Of a DNA stretch of 64,000 nt, positions 10,826 to 22,863 are shown piece after piece. The notes below the pieces were generated by a model. That model was not told the DNA's origin. It did not search any database and worked only from the letters and a program-made list of their open reading frames with translations. Origin of the DNA: Saksenaea vasiformis B4078 (Eukaryota > Mucoromycota > Mucoromycetes > Mucorales > Saksenaeaceae). The first letter of the stretch is position 1; each line of letters starts with the position of its first letter. The stretch is taken from positions 186,001 to 250,000 of the forward strand of contig JNDT01002236.1 in the NCBI GenBank assembly GCA_000697055.1. Reading direction: 5' to 3'. A program made the position numbers and the translations under genes.

Positions 10826-12474
10826 CTCTCCCCTTTCTAGATGGGTACCTTGTGAAGAGACATTGGTATCTAAAAGAGGATGTTGATGCAGTGGTACCAC
10901 TTGACTGAATGCAAAGACGCTGATATCTGCATCTGCTACATGGACGGACCACCAATTCCAGTTGTATGCATTGACGTGCAAATCAAAGATGAGTTCTTTA
11001 TCGGACGCCAACACCCGGCCCATTTCCACTTTGATTTCTGTCAGAGGTTTGGTGTGGTATACAGCAACGATGAATAGAAAAGCTCCCAAGAAAAGAATAC
11101 TAAGGACGGTATTCCTAAGAAAACGGGGCCTTGGATAGTTGGCTTTAGTCTCTTTTTTTTCTTTTTAAAGAATGGTAAAAAAAAAAAAAGATGGGATGAC
11201 GGACCATGAAGACTTTTTGTGGGTACTTATCCGTCCTGGTCTCAATGCCATACTTTCATCGTCGCTTATGTATCCGTCAGCATACCCTGCATAGCTGCGT
11301 CGCATTGATCGACGCGAGGGACTCGTCTTGCCATCGTACCAACTGTGCAATTCTCCCTTACTACTGACACTGCGTAAGGACAGTCCATAATCGGGGATTT
11401 TTGGACGTTGGTGTGGATGGTCCATCACATAACTTCGTAGTTTAGGTCGATGGGCATTTTCAAACCCAACACCCTCTTCTTCACGGAGATCAGACGGGGA
11501 AGTGGGCTTGGCATGATTAAAAAGTGAGACGCGAAATAATCCATTTAAAAATCCACCGTCATGAAGTCTGGTAGGATCATAGGAAGATCCTGGCGTTAAC
11601 CGGATCGGTTGATACTGGTACAAAGAATTGGTACGGTGGAGGTCAGGTATATAATGATTATTATCGGTAGTGTAAGGATATACGTAACGTTCGTTTTCAT
11701 CCGAATCTGGGTTGGAAGAGAGGTTGTAAATAAATAATCATGTTCTCTATCGATCATTTGTCTTTTTTTTTTTTTACCTTCAACATTAGAAACAGCATCT
11801 ACTAAATTTCGATGAAATACTTCGGAAGGCGTTGCCACACCACTAATCGGTGGCGGACGTCTTCGTTTTTTAGAGCATCGTACTGTCTGCAACAAATCAC
11901 ACAGTCAAAAAAAAAAAAAGAATGAAAGAGAGAGCAAGCTAGGTCTTACATCGTTTTTTGATTTGGTTGTCAGTCTACTTTTAATGGACGAAGCACTCGT
12001 GGAGTAGCCTGTGTTTGAATTGATACCGGTACTGGAAGTGGACGGAGGGATGGAGTAAGGTGGTAATGCAGCATGTTCATATGGAGGAGAGACGATCAAG
12101 TGATCTTGTTGCGGAGTGGATGAATTAAGTTGGTGTTGTTGCAATGAATCTTGGGGTAATTCAGTGTTAGAAGAGAGAGACGGTGAGGGTTGTGGACAGT
12201 TCAATGGTTGTGATTCAAAATGGGCCTTTTCTACAGTTAAATTACGATCAAAGTTGGACAAAGGGAGGTCTCGTCGAAGGTGTGGGGAATATTTGTCCGT
12301 ATGGATCGTTGGGAACTTGTTAGGAAAAAGAGGTTTCTGGTAACTGTTCTTGGTCAAAAGAGGACTGATCGCATCATGAGCAGAATGATCTTTGGCTGAC
12401 TCTGTTGTAGAAGGAAAAACAGGCTTTATTGCCTCAGACCCTTTCTGGACCGGCATGCGTTGAACGGGATGCAA
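10305..12474 (-). CDS. Vac7-like vacuolar segregation protein
   Basis: Multi-exon. The N-terminal 190 residues (from MHPVQRMPVQKG at 12474) and the next two exons are disordered and Ser/Pro/Gln-rich. Then follow a single transmembrane helix (NTVLSILFLGAFLFIVAVY) and a conserved lumenal domain with DLHVNAYNWNWWSVHVADADISVFA, VDPAEYLGSFYHFDEPLTF and a C-terminus with GQGRSDMLN. Disordered cytosol, one helix and an LEA2-like beta domain is the layout of fungal Vac7, an activator of the Fab1/PIKfyve PI(3,5)P2 kinase on the vacuole. Family assignment rests on these motifs. The intron near 11160-11235 has a weak donor, so that junction is approximate. The intron before the last domain holds a CA/CT/CTTT microsatellite. 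Confidence 0.8.
10766..10832. repeat. Intronic (CA)n-(CT)n-(CTTT)n microsatellite
   Basis: Compound simple repeat inside an intron of the Vac7-like gene. Confidence 0.85.
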
Positions 12475-14457
12475 AAAACTGAAAAGTTAAAAAGAAGAAG
12501 TGGTAGTAATAAAGGGAAAAGAGATAACTGACTGAAAGATACAAAAGTCGCATATAACAGCAACAACAACAAAAATAAAATATATATATATATATATATA
12601 TGTAAAAAAAAAAGAGGAAAAAAGGGCTCAATTGGCAAACAGCCAATGGGCTCAACAGCAATGCTGGTGGGAATTAACCTATCGATGGTTATATTCTTTC
12701 ACGGTACCGGCCTGGGGAACTCTAACTAACTAACTAACTAACTCTCTCTCTCTCTCATCTTTTTCTCTTTTCCCAACAATTCACATGCTGAACACTTTCA
12801 GGTACACACAGTTTAAATTCCTGTGCTTCCAATCTTTCTTGTTCCTCAAAAGAAAAAAAAATAGATCAATCACGACACTTTACATAGATAATAATAATAA
12901 TAATATATACACACATACACACATACGCACATACGCACACACACATATAAAAAAAAAGACTTTTTTCTTTTTCCCCCAATCAGGCAGGCCCCCGACCATC
13001 AGGGAACCTTCCCAAACTGACCCTCTGTTTAATGATTGGTAGATTCAAAAACATCTGGTGTTCTACTTTCAACTTGCCACATCCTCCCCTTTTTATACAT
13101 ATAAACGAATGATTAGAACTACAGCTGCCTTGAAAGCTTTTTGTAATATAGAAAAGATAGGCACCTATCCATTGGTTGCGGAGTTGGAAGCCCAGATGTT
13201 TCTTAACGGCTGTCAACTGGCTTCCCCCCAGGAACAGAAACGGTAGAAATTTAACCCTCCCCTTTTTTAACGCAACCCATAGCCGGGTGGCTGTTTGTTT
13301 AGGATCCTTGCAGGAAACGCCCATTATCCGACAAGAAAATGAATGAGGACCATCATTTAAACTTTCACCTCCTATATATCCCTCGTAAAATTCCTTTTTT
13401 TTCTCTTTTTTCCTTTTTTTTTCATCGTTTCATTGGGCTAAGAGATATGAAGCTCTCTTTCTTTTACTTTGAGCCTTGGTGGCTGAAACGAACCTCACTG
13501 AGCTAAACCCCATCACGTCATACCAGCTATCAGAAGAACTAGATCTGGAATGGGCTATCCGTATATCGCAACAAATAACAGTCCGTTCCTAGACGCTTTG
13601 ATATATAACTCGGTGAATCGCGGCCCGGTAACCCGTTTAGAAGATGGTAAATAGAATCATTCACACATGCCAATGTGTTTAGCCAGATCCTAAGGCAAAA
13701 AAAAAAATCTGCATGTTTCGGAACCCAAAACCTTTGCTTTTGATGTCATTATCAAATCTCCGAACGCTCTATCTCGCATAACAATCTTGCTGTCAGTCAA
13801 GTAAAAACGAAGCTATTTTGGCTATGTGCAGTCCTCCGTTGAGAAAAAAGAAAAAGATGGATAGCTTCTTGTCGCTACCATTCATGTTCTACGCCTTCGT
13901 TTCCATGGAATCTAACCTCCCAACCCTATTGTCAAAATGCAGATGACGACGAAAATGGACAGTTTGTACACAAAACTTGATCCGGAAAGAACTACGCCCT
14001 AAAAGTAAGCTTAAAAAAACGTTTCTTCCGTCATGTTTGTTTTTTTTTTAAGTTACTGAACGCCGCACAATTGTTCTCTTCCTTCCTATTGTTCCCACCG
14101 TTTGTTTTTAGATATCGATAAAGCTGTCTTCTTGTCCTTGTGAAACGTCCCTGAGCACGGAAGTGACCACCGATAAATAAAAAAAATAAAAAATAAAAAC
14201 TTGGTCGCGCTGACAAGGGCCGTTCGGCAAAAGATAATCCAATCTTGTCTTTTTGGTTAAGCCGACTACTCCATTTTTCTGCCTAAACGTTTTCCGTTTT
14301 CTCAGTAAGAGAGTTACAGAGTCAGAGCTCGTTTAACAGTTGTGTATTTAAGAAAAAAAGGTATTCACAATGTGTATATTTACAAAGGATAGATGAGGAG
14401 AGTGGGTGGGTTGTCAATTGTAGAGAGTTATCGTTGTTGTTGTCTTGGGGATTCATG
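12475..14457. other. Long spacer, microsatellites and a possible 45-codon frame
   Basis: About 2 kb between the start of the Vac7-like gene and the end of the kinase gene. It holds a (TA)n at 12580-12601, a TAAC/CT run at 12722-12757, ACA/CACA repeats at 12890-12950 and several poly-T tracts. A short plus-strand frame at 13109-13246 is listed separately. I see no other gene. The first part is probably the promoter of the Vac7-like gene. Confidence 0.5.
13109..13246 (+). CDS. Possible 45-residue protein
   Basis: Short frame from MIRTTAALKAFCNIEKIG to a stop after QKR. The composition looks protein-like, with an N-terminus rich in Arg, Thr and Ala that would suit a mitochondrial presequence, but this could be chance. 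No family recognised and no supporting context. Confidence 0.2.
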   Translation: MIRTTAALKAFCNIEKIGTYPLVAELEAQMFLNGCQLASPQEQKR

Positions 14458-17138
14458 CTAACGTTTCAACTTCATAGCATCCAATTCCCGTTGGAGTTCG
14501 TCCAAACGTCGTTGCATGGCATCTACTTGTTGCTGCTTTTCTTGTTCTACGCGCTCCATTTCATGACGCATGGCTTCTACTTCGCGGGTTTTGTTATCCA
14601 GCACTCTGGATGTATCTCGCAGTTGAGCTACTAATGTAGTGTACATTTCCTATATCCGAAAACTGTGGTCAATTCAATGTGCCACATAGAGAGACAGGTG
14701 AGGTTGTGTGGCACCACTTACATCAGGTTGTGCGAAGAGCTCAAATTCCAGTAGCTCGCGAGCAGATGGACGGCGACTGGGGTTTTTATCCATCATCCAA
14801 AGAATAAGAGCAGACTAAGAAAGAATTCATTTAATGACCTCGTCTCATCGCAAACTTCCTTTTCCTTTTACCTCTTTCGGATATTTTTCAACAAAGTCAT
14901 TGGGAAAGACGCCACGTTTGATACGATCTAATGTTTCAGCTCGTTCCATCCCTGTGGCAAAAGGATGATAAAGCTCAAAGAAAATAATGCCCAAAGAATA
15001 AATATCCACTTTTTCATCATAGGGCTGGGCAGGAATAGCCATCTGCTCAGGCGATGCATACTACAAAAAAAAAAATAAGTCGCATGTTCTGAAAAAGGTA
15101 AGAACACCCACCGTACGTGTACCAACGCCAATGGTCCGCATACGTCGCGGTTGGGGCCGCGATTTCGTAGACCGCTGGAGCGCAGCAAGATCGGTGGGAT
15201 GGGGCGACGAAGAAAGAACAGATGTTGGCAGAAGAATGGGGCGGTTGCTGCCCGTATCGTCTTGCACTGTGGCAGCCAAACCAAAGTCACCGATCTTTGG
15301 CACCCATGCCTCGTCCCACATACAGTCGCGCAAGCCTTCAGGGGAAAGAACAGAATCATATGAAAATCCATGGTCGTGACTGTACCGGCGGTGGCGCCGC
15401 TGGTATTCTCCCGAAGAAGGCATACTCAAAAAGATATTACTGGGCTTCATGTCGCGATGGATCAAACCCTGTTCATGAATGTAGGCCGTGCCCTCCAAAA
15501 TCTGGGTAAAAATTTCGATATTTCGCTGATTGTCCACCTCGAGTTTGCCACTCTCTGCATACCGCTGATTACGATAATTGATATAGTCGTACAACGTAGC
15601 TAAAAAGAAAAATAAAAGGGTTAATGCCATTGTAACGAAACATCCTTTGTACGCCCCTCCCCCTTTATTTTTAAACTTACTGGGACACAGCTGCATTTGA
15701 ATAAACAGGGTCCATCCCACTCTCGAAGACGATGTCGAAGACTTGGATCGTCGACTACCCGACTTTTTCGTGTTCAAAGCCATAGGTTCCTCGACAGAGC
15801 CGTCTGTGGAAACAGCATTCTGCTCGTCCTCGTCGTCTTCAAACACGAAGCCGATATCGGAGAGATCTTCCTCTTCGTCATCGTCTTCGTCATCTGAATC
15901 ATCAAGATCGTCAAACATAGGGTCTCCTCCTCCAAAGACGCTATGTGCTCTCGACAGTGACAAGGTCGAGTAACCGTCTTCTTCTGTCCACAACGATTCA
16001 GAAACAGAGGGGGAGGGCATGTTGGAAGGATCTACTTCTTCCGCATCGTATTCCAACCACGACGAGTAATATCGGATCACATTGGTATGTTCCAACCGAG
16101 CTAAATTCTTTATCTCCCGGAAAATCTTCTCATAAGGATTATCTTCCCCTTGTTCTTCTTCCAAATCCTGACCGAGGCGAATTTTCTTGATGGCATATTC
16201 AATGTCGTCCAATTTGTTTCGTGCACGGTAGGCACTCGCGAATCCACCTTTGCCGAGAAGACTGATTTCTACAAAATCGTTGCGATATCTTGAGTTTTGC
16301 ACACTCAGGTTGTAGAGCAGGTCCGACTCGGCAATGGATTGCGGATGCAGACTGAGGCCACTTTGGCTGCTGTTACTCGTGCTGCGGGAGTCAATTGCCG
16401 TAAAGTAATCGTTGTCGAAGAAAGAGGACGGAGAATAGGATGTGGAAGAGGAGGAGGACGTGGTGGTGGTGGTAGTGGACGACGCGCCAGGCGTGATAAG
16501 TTTCCGAGGCATTTCTACGAGGCCTTCTGTACGACGAACGGTCTGAACAGCTGTCAAAAAAAGGTTCTGGAACGCACGTTGGAACGTCGATCGCACACTT
16601 GTCATCTCGTCCATAAATTCAGCATCGATAAAGCCAAGCGATCGAAGCGTTTGACAAATCAGGAAAAACACTTTGCGATTGGCCGAGGGTGAATCACCAT
16701 AGATACGACAGAACGACTCGATCAGGGATACAAGTAGCATTTTTGTTTGGCGGCGTTTCGAAACCATTTCGTCTAGAGGCAACACACAGCCATTCATTGG
16801 TGTCTGGCTGCTATTCTGGCAGGGTGAGACAAACGAGCAGTCCTCTTGGTCGTCATAACCAGAAGACGCAGTTGCTCCTGTTACAAAAAAAAAAGAGGGA
16901 ACAAAAAAAAAAGGGGACGGGGTTAAGTTCATGGCCCTACTTCACTTTATGACGGACAAAAGGGTTCACCATCTAACTTACGTTTGAAGTCAATGACGGC
17001 CTGAAGGTCACCAGAGGAAGTCTCGGGACTGGTCCGTGAGGGTCGTGAAAAGAACTTGGTAGAACATTCGGGAGAGTCATTACTATCAGTAAAGATGGAA
17101 ACGTCGGACTCCAATGCAGTATCCTCAAGAAATGTCAT
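14458..17138 (-). CDS. eIF2-alpha kinase, HRI-like
   Basis: Multi-exon kinase starting at MTFLEDTALESDV (17138). An N-terminal helical region (residues about 60-220) precedes the kinase domain: glycine loop LLGKGGFASAYRARN, lysine in YAIKKI, a very acidic insert in the N-lobe (runs of Asp/Glu), catalytic loop LIHRDMKPSNIF, KIGDFGLAA, activation segment RMRTIGVGTRT, YASPEQM, VDIYSLGIIFFELYHPF and a C-lobe ending RRPSARELL. A coiled coil rich in Glu/Gln (AMRHEMERVEQEKQQQVDAM) forms the C-terminus. The N-lobe insert and the TIGVGT-YASPEQ segment are typical of eIF2-alpha kinases; the absence of RWD and HisRS domains argues for the HRI group (fission yeast Hri1/Hri2) rather than GCN2. Role: shuts down translation under stress. 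Confidence 0.9.
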
Positions 17139-17845
17139 TAGAAAGAAAGGACCAAAATGGAATGGAACATGAATGGAAGGTGGAAGAAGGAACACGTTAC
17201 AGTTGAACACAGTGAGATTAAACCTCCCAACTGCTTAAGCGGCTGTTTAAAAAATTGTTGTTTGAAACGATTTAAAACTCCATCACTTGCAACCCACAAA
17301 GCGAAATGAACATGCCAATTTTGGGGCTCCGCTTTTTTCATTTCAGCTTTTCCCGACCATCCATCATCTGGCCAGCCGTCCTTTTTCTTTTTTTTTCCTT
17401 TTTTTTTTACCCACGATCATGCATGGCTTGTTGTAATTAGATCATTGAATAGATATACAAAGAAAGGATCTCGTTCGTAGTGCTGACTGGCTGAGTGACT
17501 GACTGACTGATTGACAAAATGGGCAGCCTACAGGTGGCAGGCCAATGTTTTGAAAACGTTGTCAATGGAGAGACTTAGCCAACTGGGTTAGAAAAATAAG
17601 CTTATTCAACCAAAATTTTGGAATGTCGCATGATTCTTACAAATAGGAAGCAGTAAATACCATGGTTTGTTGCTTATTGTTAAACCCTTGAATTTTAGTG
17701 GATTTGCAGCACTTGCCAAAAAGAGATGGCGAGGTGAAATCCCTTTACAAAAACGAATCGTTGAATCAGAATGATACAGATAAAAAAGTTGGTGGTTTAT
17801 TTAAATGAATGCCGCGTTTAAAAAAGATGCAATGAAAAAGGGGAT
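17139..17845. other. Spacer, probable promoter of the HRI-like kinase
   Basis: Lies between two minus-strand genes. It holds a poly-T stretch near 17385-17408 and a CTGA repeat near 17491-17512. No gene seen. Confidence 0.4.
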
Positions 17846-19536
17846 TTAACTTTTTTTGTCTATTGGTGACTGTAGTTCATAGACTTCGTCTGGTTTCTGG
17901 ATTTCAACCAAGAGATGTCGCTCCGTATTCCGAGGTCGTACTAGAGCACTGGACAATGGCGTCACATCCATAAATGGTTGTGCTCGCATGCTTGCCGTAC
18001 GTTTTGGAATTGTGTTACTATGCGCAAGCTGACCAGCTCTCGGGAGATTCTGGGGCAAAACCCCAAGGCTGAGAGAGCGTTGGAGATTCTCGCGTATATG
18101 GGCCATCCGCTGGGTAAACTGCTGCTCCGGTGTCGTACGTTGCCACTGTGGAAACCAAGGCGAATCATTTCCCTGCTCAACAAGGATTTTATTGCTCGGC
18201 GCGTTTGCCGTCAGGGCTTCCATGAGATCTGCTGGTGCAGGAACGGTACATATCAGTGGGAAAACACCTCGCAATCCTGTTGCCACATTGTATCCCACGG
18301 CCCACCCATCATCAAAGCGACTGGCAATGTACACGAGGTCTCCCACATCGATTTTCAGTTCGTCTGAAAGGTGAGGATGAAAAGGATGGACAACCCAGTG
18401 GAATTCGTCGGTAGGTAGTGTGGTGACCAAGGTGGCTGCTTCTTCCATGACAGGTGTATCTGGTTTGAGATTCTGCCGGGGAACCAGTTGGGGAGAAGGC
18501 GACCATTTATTACTTGCAACGGAACCAGCCGATTTACTGAGGTCAGTCGTTGTCATCAACCCGTTTCCCGATATGTCTCCCAGACGACAGTGTGCGCGTT
18601 CATTCTCGTCAAATTCGTAATCTTTAAACTGGAACTGATTTGCTCGCGTTTTTTTCTGTTTTCGGCGGCGGCAATAATACCAGATGCCATAGCCTATCAG
18701 ACAAAGAAGGAAAACTAGGCCACAAACAAGCGCAATAATAAAGGTAAAGTTATTTCCTTTGATGAACTCCTTGCAGCACGGGTCGTCCTTGTGATTTTGG
18801 CAGTAAGCCTCAGCGTCCGTGGGGGTTCCATACCCTATACAAATTCCCAGATTTGCATGATCAGTGATCCCGCGCGATTTCCGTCATTTTTTTTCTCCTC
18901 CCGTCAAATGATATACTAACCACAATTAAATGGTTCGTTGGCGAGTCCTGATATACATTGCGACTGTTCTCCGCCACTAAAAGCTGGGGTATTCTTGCAA
19001 GCGTCTCTCATCGTTTGCAGTCCTAAAGTTAATGTGGTTGTGTTTTCACAGACTCTGGGATCGCTGGTGATGTCGGCGACGCTGTCCACGTAATCGTTGC
19101 AGGTGTTTTGGCACGACACTCTGGGATATTTATTGAACGCGTAGTTACATGGAAGAGAAAACTTGTTGTTGTGAACGAGCATGGCACAAAGCTCTGTCAA
19201 CGAATACCGAGCGTACTTGACAACGGGGTTGTAGTTTGTGTTCTGGCAACCGAGGCTATTAAGATACACGTCTGGCGTGCTGGCGTAATTCATCATGCGT
19301 TTATCGAAAGAATCAATATCTTGGGTACCAAGCAAGAATTTGAACGTGTACTGCATGCCGGTCAACCCGACATAATAGTCTTTAAATGCTGGACATGCTG
19401 TTGAATTGGCAAGTGATAGACACGTGTAGGCGGCGTCACCCGGCATCGGCACAACATCACCACCCGTATATTGGCTGTATGTAACTTTACATAAAATGCT
19501 TAAAAGCAGTAGCAGGATCGAGGTGATTATATGCAT
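17846..19536 (-). CDS. Single-pass membrane protein with Cys-rich ectodomain and cytosolic SH3 domain
   Basis: Two main exons joined by a GTTAGT..TATAG intron near 18838-18920. I chose the Met at 19536 because a signal peptide follows (MHIITSILLLLLSILCKVTYS). An ectodomain of about 250 residues has many Cys, including LPCNYAF, VSCQNTCNDYVDSVADI and RVCENTT, a pattern like frizzled-type Cys-rich domains, and ends with DDPCCKEF. One membrane helix (FIIALVCGLVFLLCLIGYGI) is followed by a basic stop-transfer RRRKQKK. The cytosolic part contains an SH3 domain (HWVVHPFHPHLSDELKIDVG, then DDGWAVGYNV and GVFPLICTV). It looks like a surface receptor or scaffold that recruits proline-rich partners. The frizzled resemblance is by eye only. 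Confidence 0.8.
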
Positions 19537-20837
19537 AAAGAAAAGAAAAATAGAATTAAAGAAATATAAAAACAAAAGAAAAAAGGAAAAAAAAAAAGAG
19601 AAAAATAAGGGAATGACGGGAAGTACAATGAAATGGTGACGAAATGAGTAACGTAATTTACAAATGATCAGGATTCTTTGGCATCAGCAAGCTTTCGGGA
19701 AGAAGAAGAAAAGAAGAATCACGTAAAAGGAAGCGAGTCTAAAATATATTGGCACCTAGAAATAAAAGTTGGGTTTGAAAAAAGTCCATGGGCCAATGGA
19801 AACGTGTTCTCTTTTCTTTCTGGGACTCATCTCGTTAGAGAGAACGAGGGGCAGTTGTTACTAAAGATGACCGTTTTCTTCTTCGTCTTAAAGAGTTGGA
19901 AAACTTTGTAAGCTTTATTTGATTTAGTAACTACTCCTTTTTGTTGTACTTGTCCCTTTTCTATCGCGTCTGGCGTCGTTACCGACCCGGCGGTAGTACA
20001 AGATAGAAATTTATCACTGGCCAATTGTGTCGGAGCACGAACATAATCTACTCTAAACCGATTTCTATGCATACCATCTCCCTCAGATATTGGTCACAAC
20101 TCTCCATGTGGCTAACGACATTTTATTATTAGGATTTTTTTCCTTTTTCCCTATCTCTCCGTGTGAGAACAGTGGCGTGAATCATTAAAATCAAGCCACA
20201 AGAGAGGAATGAATAAACTTCTCCTTTACTTATTTATAGACGTAAAGAAGTACCGCTACTCTTGATAAAAGAGAGAAAAATATATACATATATAAACCTC
20301 ATCATTTTTTTTTTCCAATGTCTGATTCAAAACGGTCGTGGTACCGAAAAACAAACTCCCCACTGCGACAACACCAATGTTAAGACATGCACACCCCTAG
20401 TGTTATTTTTATGGTTTGCACGCGTTTAACCCACAAAAAAAGGATTGACAAAAGATCGAAAGTGCTCAGCATCGCCACTAATGAGTCTTCCTTTTTTTAT
20501 TGGACCGGCTGGGATTAAAAATGGATAGTGGAATGATCCAAGAGATGATCTTCGTTTTTTCGAGAATTCTGAGACCTTATTCTTTTTTTCTTTCTACATA
20601 AAGCCAGTGACTTGACGCGCATCCAAAAGAATGGAACTGGCCTGTCGTCTTATGCCAAAGATCACCATGGAATTTTGACTGTGAATAGCCATTTGGCTTC
20701 ATAGCACAGCGAACAGTAAAAGATTGGATCACATTGCCCGAGCGTGCAGGGTTGTACCGAGATAGACGCGGTAAAACTCCCATTTTTCTTTTTCTTTGTC
20801 TTTATTATTGGTATTGGATGGAGAATACTAAACGGGA
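19537..20837. other. Spacer without recognisable gene
   Basis: Contains poly-A/poly-T tracts and a few short frames that I do not trust, including one at 20577-20783 on the minus strand. The first 150 bp are probably the promoter of the SH3 gene. Confidence 0.4.
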
Positions 20838-21170
20838 ATGAGAAAACATCCTGTTATGCATGGAAAACGGCAAAGTAAAAGACATGTAGACACTCAAAGG
20901 ATCTGCCGCCACTTCTATTGCAATCCCGCTGATCACATGCTTATCCATTGTTCCGGTGTTTATTCTCACCAACAAAGGAGATCTAAGATTACAACTCGAG
21001 GTTCCGACGCCGCTGATATCTTAGAAGTCAGTTGATCTTCAATGGCGATCGTTTGTCGCATAAGACAGAGGACTTTAACAACAAACAATGATATCTCAAT
21101 TGCCGATCGATAAACATATGGATGCGGACGACCTCCCATCATTCCAAACCATACTCGCATCACTAAAGGC

Positions 21171-21425
21171 TGTCAAGGAGACATCGCCGATCTAACCGGC
21201 CGACTTTATTACTTACAACAAGAAGTACGGCTTGACATAATTGACTATGCTGGTCTATCAACATACCCTGAAGGCATCAACTTTTTGACAACGTATCCCA
21301 ACATTTGTGAAATTGCAATTGATTATGGCGGCAACGTAGAGATTCTTTCTCGACATCAGCTATTGAAAAACAATGAAGTCGAAAAGTTTAACTGTCGTTC
21401 TGCTCCAGTGAAACGTTCGAAATAA
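21171..21425 (+). pseudogene. Orphan coding fragment, LRR-like flavour
   Basis: Open frame of about 85 codons that begins at a possible splice acceptor and ends at a stop. It includes DLTGRLYYLQQEVRLDIIDY and FLTTYPNICEIAIDYGGNV, reminiscent of F-box/LRR repeats. An upstream frame from 21088 runs into the same region in another phase. I cannot build a complete gene, so this may be the last exon of a decayed gene. Confidence 0.25.
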
Positions 21426-21516
21426 AAAAGTTTCATGACGTTGTCCCTCAATATTAACATTGTTCATAAAAGACAAAACAGACATCAGTATGGTAAAAGC
21501 AAAAAAAAAAGAAAAA

Positions 21517-21667
21517 GATGTGTCCTCATCATTAAAAAGACGTGTCCCCGTCGTAAAAAAGATGTGTCCCGTCATAAAAGTGTGTCTCCACCATACAAAA
21601 GACGCGCCCCCGTCATTAAAAAGATGTGCCCTCATCGTTAAAAAGATATGTCCCATCATAAAAAATA
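21517..21667. repeat. Degenerate 23-27-bp minisatellite
   Basis: About six tandem copies of a unit like GATGTGTCCTCATCATTAAA with variation in length and C/T content. It lies between the orphan fragment and a dispersed repeat copy. A frame runs through it, but this is probably incidental. Confidence 0.75.
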
Positions 21668-21689
21668 AGTTTCGCTGATTATCTTCAAA

Positions 21690-21925
21690 GTATCTTCCAT
21701 TTACTAACCGTGAACAATCTTTTATGCTGCTCCAATAAATTATGCGTCCACTGAGGGCCAAGTTGAATGTAAGTGAACGAATGATTTTGTTGCCAATTCA
21801 TTAACAAATGATCGTATATTTTATTTATCTCTCAGCGCAAACTTAGCTCTTCAAAGACGCATAATTTGTTTAGAGTAGTGTAAAAGATGGTTCAATAAAC
21901 AGTAATAGGAGCCTGCGACATGGCA
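21690..21925. repeat. Dispersed repeat, copy 1
   Basis: Shares diverged blocks in the same order with 51,170-51,495: TTCCATTTACTAACC, TTTTATGCTG..AATAAATT, AATGATCGTAT, CAAACTTAGCTCTT and AGACG. The family is unknown; it is non-coding by eye. Confidence 0.6.
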
Positions 21926-22379
21926 TCATATAAGGGTTTCCACTGTGATTGTATCATCCTACTTTTTGTGGCAAATGTAGCATCCCAAAATCAAAAAAAA
22001 AATTCTCGAGGCACATGTCACATTATGCCCCGAGACTTGGTGAGATGGGATGGCTCTTCATCGCTGTTGTGTACTTTGAAGCTGTAACGAACAGGAACAT
22101 TGCTAGTGCTTTTCTCCAGCGCAAGACCACCTTTAAGCCAAAGACATCATTTAAAGGTATGGCAGAATTAGATGCAGGGTCAAGAGTTTTACCTGCAGGA
22201 CCGCATTTCAAATACCGAGAACATAACCTGCGTTAAACACTTGTTCATTCTATTTTACGTGCATGCAACTCCGGAAACTCCCTCCAAGTCTATCGAGAGC
22301 GAATCATTCGATGCTCTGAAGCAAAAATGTCCATTGGAGTTATTGCACATCTTGTGTCGCCGAACTTGGCATACGATAT

Positions 22380-22863
22380 CCGATGAGAAACCACTGTCGC
22401 AAGTTATACTTTAGGAGTCTTGGAGATGGTTTTGGTCACTTCTGGCTCGCCTGTAATCGAATAAATTCGTGTCTGCTCTTTGCCCACGTTGGCTCGCAGG
22501 TTCAACTGCGTAAGCACGAAGCAATAGCATCTGCCATCAACACAAAGAGCGAAAGAGACTTGCCATTCTTGAAAGTGTGTTACCCCCTGAGATGAGCTGC
22601 CAGAAATCTTCTAAGTTTCCATGCCCATAGCTATTCCCGAGCATTGGCAGTGTGATCCTGAAAACTTTCTTTGCTGGATCTATTTTGGAAAAATCCCTGC
22701 CATGTAAAACGTAATCCCAGCTAGGCAGTGCTGGCGTTCTCTCATGTGCATCCATGTGCAGACGCATGGAGTGCGACTCCGAACAAGCTGCAGGTCGCGC
22801 TGTCAAAGCCGAGTTCGAGCTTGTTGAAACAGTTTGCAGCAGCAGGCAACACAAGTAGCCCAT
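22380..22863 (-). pseudogene. Decayed coding fragment of unknown origin
   Basis: A minus-strand frame contains protein-like stretches such as LPSWDYVLHGRDFSKIDPAK and NSYGHGNLEDFWQLISGG. It continues through LCVDGRCYCFVLTQLNLRAN before in-frame stops. No family recognised. Probably a degraded gene or transposon piece. Confidence 0.3.

Noticed and set aside
21435..21678. Lys/Pro-rich frames through the minisatellite
   Set aside because: The frames only reflect the tandem repeat; unit length varies, so the phase is not conserved.
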